A stretch of DNA of 11,342 nucleotides. It comes from CAYUWG01 sp964448285 (GTDB taxonomy: Bacteria; Bacteroidota; Ignavibacteria; SZUA-365). Below, one piece after another: positions 8,493-11,342 of the stretch. The first letter of the stretch is position 1; the number at the start of each line of letters is the position of its first letter. A program made the translations under genes and the position numbers. The DNA lies in assembly GCA_964448285.1 (NCBI GenBank), contig CAYUWG010000097.1:1-11342 (forward strand). Direction: 5' to 3'. Below the pieces are notes generated by a model, which worked only from the letters and a program-made list of their open reading frames with translations, was not told where the DNA came from and did not search any database.

Positions 8493-8497
8493 CCTCC
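8493..8497 (-). promoter_or_regulatory. Ribosome binding site GGAGG for the 980-aa VWA gene
   Basis: Minus-strand TTGGAGGAAATATG places GGAGG 4 nt before ATG 8488. It is the clearest Shine-Dalgarno in the window. It fixes the start at 8488 rather than at the upstream GTG 8677 or ATG 8674, which would add 63 or 62 array-derived residues ahead of the signal peptide. Confidence 0.8.
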
Positions 8498-8561
8498 AAT
8501 TATTGGTTCACTCAAATGATAAAGAGAATTTCGCTGCCAAACCATAAGATGAAAAAACATT

Positions 8562-8666
8562 CTGACCTCCGATCTCCGACCTCTGACCTCCGATCTCCGA
8601 GTTCTGACCTCCGATCTCCGACCTCCGATCTCCGACCTCTGACCTCTGACTTCCGATCTCCGACTT
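8562..8666 (-). repeat. Intergenic array of fifteen 7-bp repeats
   Basis: Fifteen gap-free 7-bp units on the plus strand, consensus CYGAYYT; CCGATCT, CCGACCT and CTGACCT dominate, and one unit, CCGAGTT at 8597, departs from the consensus. In minus-strand RNA the unit is ARRTCRG, purine-rich with repeated GGAGGTC and GGAGATC. The array begins 7 nt after the stop at 8674, in the 185-nt gap 8489-8673. The unit contains no stop, so spurious RSEVR-type reading frames cross it. The remaining 8489-8561 holds the leader of the next gene: two loose TAnnnTTTG sequences that resemble, but do not match, the Bacteroidota -7 element TAnnTTTG, and the ribosome site. Confidence 0.95.
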
Positions 8667-8673
8667 CCGGCCA

Positions 8674-11022
8674 TCACTTCACCACCGCCATCTGTTTCAT
8701 CAGCACCTTTCCGCTTGTCTCAAGACGATAGAGATATACGCCGCCGGGTAAACCTGCCGCACTGAAAGGAACGCGATGCAATCCAGCGTCACGTCGTTCG
8801 TTCACCAATTCGCGCACTTCCCGTCCAAGCATATCGAACACGGTGAGCCGCGCTTGCGTGGGAGCCGGGAGTTCGAATTCGATCAGCGTCGATGGGTTGA
8901 AGGGGTTTGGGTAGTTCTGGAAAAGCTTTACAGAAGAGGGATAGAAATCAGAACCAACTCCGTTCGTGACATCCGTCGATGGAATTTTCATCAATACATC
9001 GCATCTCGTGGTGTCGGTATTTCGGGAGTAGAGCAGAACTTCGATACGATACTGTTTCTCCACCTTCGTTTTCGGATGTGCCAATGACCACCATGTCCCA
9101 CCGCTTCCTCCAGGACTTAGTATTGAAGGAAGCAGCTTCTTTATCGTTCGACCACTGTCCTGCCCGTCTAACGAAAGCAAACCCGGCGGGAGTACGATTT
9201 GTGCGAACACAGTGTCGGTTTTACTGCCTCCTTCGTTCGTACCGACAACAGTGAGATCAAAAGGCATAGGGACATATCGCTGATTGATCTTGTCATATTG
9301 AATATCCGGTGCCGTGAGTGCACAGGAAAGGATAGGGGGCGCGGCAGGAACGTAGAACTTCACGCAGCAGGAAATATCCGTATGATTAGAGAACGTGGCT
9401 CTCACACACACGACGATGCTATCTCCCACAATTCTTCGTAGCGCCCGCAAGTCCCAGGATACTGTTACTGAATCTCCCGGCTGAATATCTGCATACGTTT
9501 GTTGATCCTGTTTTGGAGTAATCAACTGTAAAGAATTCTTGTTATACGAGAGAATGAAACGGACATCGCGAGCAGGCGCTCCTCCTTTGTTGTATATCGT
9601 CCATCTGATCATGACCGGCTGGGGCGTGTAGTCGGATAGATTGGAATCCCATGTGAGATCGGCCGGCCTTTGAAATTTGCAGGAGAAACTGGGGTTCGCC
9701 GGTGCGATCAGAATCTCCCCATAGCGCGCCATCGGTCGAACACATCGCGCTGGCATTACATCGAACGTCCACGACTTCATTTGAAGTTCGATGCCAACCG
9801 TATCATTACCCTCGATCGTCGATGTGTGGAACCGCAGCGACAGCATTCTCCCCGGCCCTCTCAGCTTCACGGGCTGGTGAAAACGGAAGCGATATCCGCC
9901 TTCGATGCGTGATGTCGTGACAGGAACACCATCGAACAGATCGGTTGGATGGATGATAACACCCTTGAATCGTACATATGTCGTATCGACAAGAAGATCG
10001 AACTCTCCGGGCGGGATTTCGGTGGCGATCTCTGATATGTACTCCAGCGCAACATCGACGATCGTATCGCCTTTGGTCACGACGTTTTGCAGATCGAACT
10101 GCAGCGGAAGGAACGTGCTCGTGTCTCTCGGCGCTTTGTACGTCTTCACACCCGAGTCGCTTCCGCCGCACTCATTGCGAAGTTGCAACTCCACAAGGCG
10201 CTGCGTGCCGTCCATGCAGCGAGCTGTGTAAGTGATGATGCAGACATCTGACATACTGAAAATTATCGTCGTTATTTCATTGAATATATTCTTGATATGC
10301 TGGCCTGTGGGTTGATTGATGTACTTACCACCTGTCGTCATCGCAAGATTACGCAGTGTATCTTCATCGACCGCGTTGCCATAACTCATACAGAATATCC
10401 GAATGCGATTTCTGTTTGCGAGTTTCATGATATCCACTGCAGTCTTATTGCTGCCGCTATCTTTTCCTGCGGTAAATACGACTATGGCGCGACAGGGATT
10501 AACTCCATTAGCGATCACTTCTTCCGTTGCCAGATGGATTCCGTCATTCAAAGCAGATCCCTGTCCGACCTTCAGCGAGTCAATTGTACTGAGGAGCAGT
10601 GATTTGATTGAACTCATACCCCTTGCGATAAAAGCTTTTCCGTCGAAATCAATAATTGTGGCCTCATCGACTAATCCATCGAATTGATCGACAAACATTG
10701 CTCCATGCCTTCGAATCATACTATTCGTCAGGCTATCGTCAAGTGCACCAAGATCGAAAACAAGACTGAATGAACCCATGCATCTTGCAATAGGATCGAG
10801 GCACCATAGCTCGAAGTCTTGTATCTCAGTCTCATTTTCGTACACGTGGAATTTGTTCTTGTCGCTGAAATATATGCGTTCTCCGTCACAGGAGGGATTG
10901 AAATACAGTTCGATTGTCGGCCAGTTGTTTATGACTCGCTGGAAGTTCAATCGCGGCTGTGCGTGAACACTGCTTCCGAGAAGAAGTGCGCTGATGCCGA
11001 GTATGATCGTCTTTCTATTCAT
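8674..11022 (-). CDS. Secreted VWA-like protein with CARDB/DUF11-like repeats and T9SS sorting tail
   Basis: A complete 782-aa protein. Signal peptide 1-21 (MNRKTIILGISALLLGSSVHA|QP); signature RVINNWPTIEL at 29-39; VWA-like fold ~83-255 (FSLVFDL, SALNDGI, NGVNPCRAIVVF, GGKY); Cys strand block ~261-297 (CIITYTARCMDG, CGGSD); cohesin-like domain ~313-440; two beta repeats of CARDB/DUF11 type ~450-560 and ~565-680 (YNKGGAPARDV, PGDSVTVSW); sorting tail ~698-782. The metal site is degenerate: DLGALDDS keeps the first Asp (D90) but not the two Ser, and TAGKD replaces TDG. The start lies only 11 nt after the stop of the preceding gene and has no evident Shine-Dalgarno, which fits co-transcription and perhaps coupled translation. 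The last ~85 residues closely match its neighbours' tails. A surface structural or adhesive role is inferred. Confidence 0.93.
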   Translation of the reverse strand: MNRKTIILGISALLLGSSVHAQPRLNFQRVINNWPTIELYFNPSCDGERIYFSDKNKFHVYENETEIQDFELWCLDPIARCMGSFSLVFDLGALDDSLTNSMIRRHGAMFVDQFDGLVDEATIIDFDGKAFIARGMSSIKSLLLSTIDSLKVGQGSALNDGIHLATEEVIANGVNPCRAIVVFTAGKDSGSNKTAVDIMKLANRNRIRIFCMSYGNAVDEDTLRNLAMTTGGKYINQPTGQHIKNIFNEITTIIFSMSDVCIITYTARCMDGTQRLVELQLRNECGGSDSGVKTYKAPRDTSTFLPLQFDLQNVVTKGDTIVDVALEYISEIATEIPPGEFDLLVDTTYVRFKGVIIHPTDLFDGVPVTTSRIEGGYRFRFHQPVKLRGPGRMLSLRFHTSTIEGNDTVGIELQMKSWTFDVMPARCVRPMARYGEILIAPANPSFSCKFQRPADLTWDSNLSDYTPQPVMIRWTIYNKGGAPARDVRFILSYNKNSLQLITPKQDQQTYADIQPGDSVTVSWDLRALRRIVGDSIVVCVRATFSNHTDISCCVKFYVPAAPPILSCALTAPDIQYDKINQRYVPMPFDLTVVGTNEGGSKTDTVFAQIVLPPGLLSLDGQDSGRTIKKLLPSILSPGGSGGTWWSLAHPKTKVEKQYRIEVLLYSRNTDTTRCDVLMKIPSTDVTNGVGSDFYPSSVKLFQNYPNPFNPSTLIEFELPAPTQARLTVFDMLGREVRELVNERRDAGLHRVPFSAAGLPGGVYLYRLETSGKVLMKQMAVVK

Positions 11023-11033
11023 CGATGTGATCG

Positions 11034-11342
11034 TTAACGCGTTACGGCCAACATGCTTGTCAACGTGCGTCCTTGTGCGCTCAACCGAACCATATACAAA
11101 CCTTGTGTGAACTGACTCGTGCTGAATCGCGTCGTGTGCTGTCCCTTTTCGAACGATCCCTCTTCGAGAAGCAATACTTCGCGACCGAGCAGGTCGTAGA
11201 GCGAAAGACGAATGTGCGTTCGTTTTTCCAGTGTGAACCCGATCGCCGCATGCGTTGAAGCCGGATTCGGATAGCTCTTCCCCAACGTGACCGTCGCCGG
11301 TATCGCTCGCTCCTCCACCGACGTGATCGTTCGCGATTGTAC
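11034..11342 (-). CDS. 3' end of a T9SS-exported protein (sorting tail only)
   Basis: Only the last 102 codons are visible; the frame is open to the right edge, and no true start is seen (an internal GTG at 11318 is not convincing because coding similarity continues across it). The visible part is a sorting tail: LGKSYPNPASTHAAIGF, LYDLLGREVLLLEEG, FTQGLYMVRL, ending LAVTR. It belongs to the same type A family as the downstream tails but to a clearly different subtype (SYPNPAS rather than NYPNPFNPST), so it has not been drawn into the recent tail exchange seen downstream. The upstream domains and function cannot be judged. Its TAA stop is 11 nt before ATG 11022. Confidence 0.85.
   Translation of the reverse strand, partial: VQSRTITSVEERAIPATVTLGKSYPNPASTHAAIGFTLEKRTHIRLSLYDLLGREVLLLEEGSFEKGQHTTRFSTSQFTQGLYMVRLSAQGRTLTSMLAVTR

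Noticed and set aside
8489..8561. Bacteroidota-type promoter upstream of the 980-aa gene.
   Set aside because: TATGGTTTG and TATCATTTG have a 3-nt spacer instead of the 2 nt of TAnnTTTG, and no convincing -33 element is placed; the evidence is too weak to call.
3754..8666. CRISPR array.
   Set aside because: The repeats are 7 bp and contiguous, with no 25-40 bp repeats, no unique spacers and no cas genes.
8489..8677. N-terminal extension of the 980-aa protein to GTG 8677, giving 63 extra residues rich in RSEV/RGRR.
   Set aside because: It translates the 7-bp array, would place a basic repeat ahead of a clean signal peptide, overlaps the preceding stop, and ignores the GGAGG site at 8493-8497.
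8516..8731. Plus-strand frame of 71 aa rich in SDLRSPTSDLRSP.
   Set aside because: It is the other strand of the same 7-bp array and runs antisense into the end of the 782-aa gene.

Overview
The window is a minus-strand run of genes for secreted surface proteins. It looks like a Bacteroidota/Chlorobiota-group bacterium (an Ignavibacteria- or Kapabacteria-like lineage is plausible). This rests on five C-terminal tails of the type IX secretion system (T9SS) type A sorting family (NYPNPFNPST ... LGREVREL ... GVYLYRLE) and on signal peptides that end A|Q in all four genes whose N-termini are visible. No RNA gene, CRISPR array, insertion sequence or plus-strand gene is supported.

Layout in the direction of transcription (high to low coordinates): (1) the 3' end of a T9SS cargo gene, stop at 11034; (2) 11022-8674, a 782-aa von Willebrand factor A (VWA) protein, 11 nt downstream; (3) a 105-bp array of 7-bp repeats just after that stop; (4) 8488-5546, a 980-aa VWA protein with about six Ig/PKD-like repeats and the only intact-looking metal-binding MIDAS motif; (5) a second 7-bp array with 21-bp higher-order structure; (6) 5437-3779, a short 552-aa VWA protein; (7) a short third array of a different 7-bp unit, then a hairpin; (8) 3665 to beyond base 1, a protein of at least 1,221 residues in which a full VWA unit is fused behind about 700 residues of other beta-sandwich domains. 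There is no gene-free stretch longer than 185 nt.

The four VWA proteins are tandem paralogs. They share a mature N-terminal signature (R-[IV]-[IV]-NNWP-x-IE), a VWA-like domain, a Cys-containing strand block after it, a cohesin-like beta domain and a sorting tail. Extra modules (Ig/PKD-like or CARDB/DUF11-like repeats) sit in different places in each. A 649-bp cassette encoding the cohesin-like domain plus tail is about 97.7% identical between the last two genes and ends sharply at a domain boundary, so the locus looks like a cluster that diversifies by duplication, module exchange and fusion. Same-strand packing suggests co-transcription. A joint surface role (adhesion or matrix) is inference; no substrate can be read from the sequence.
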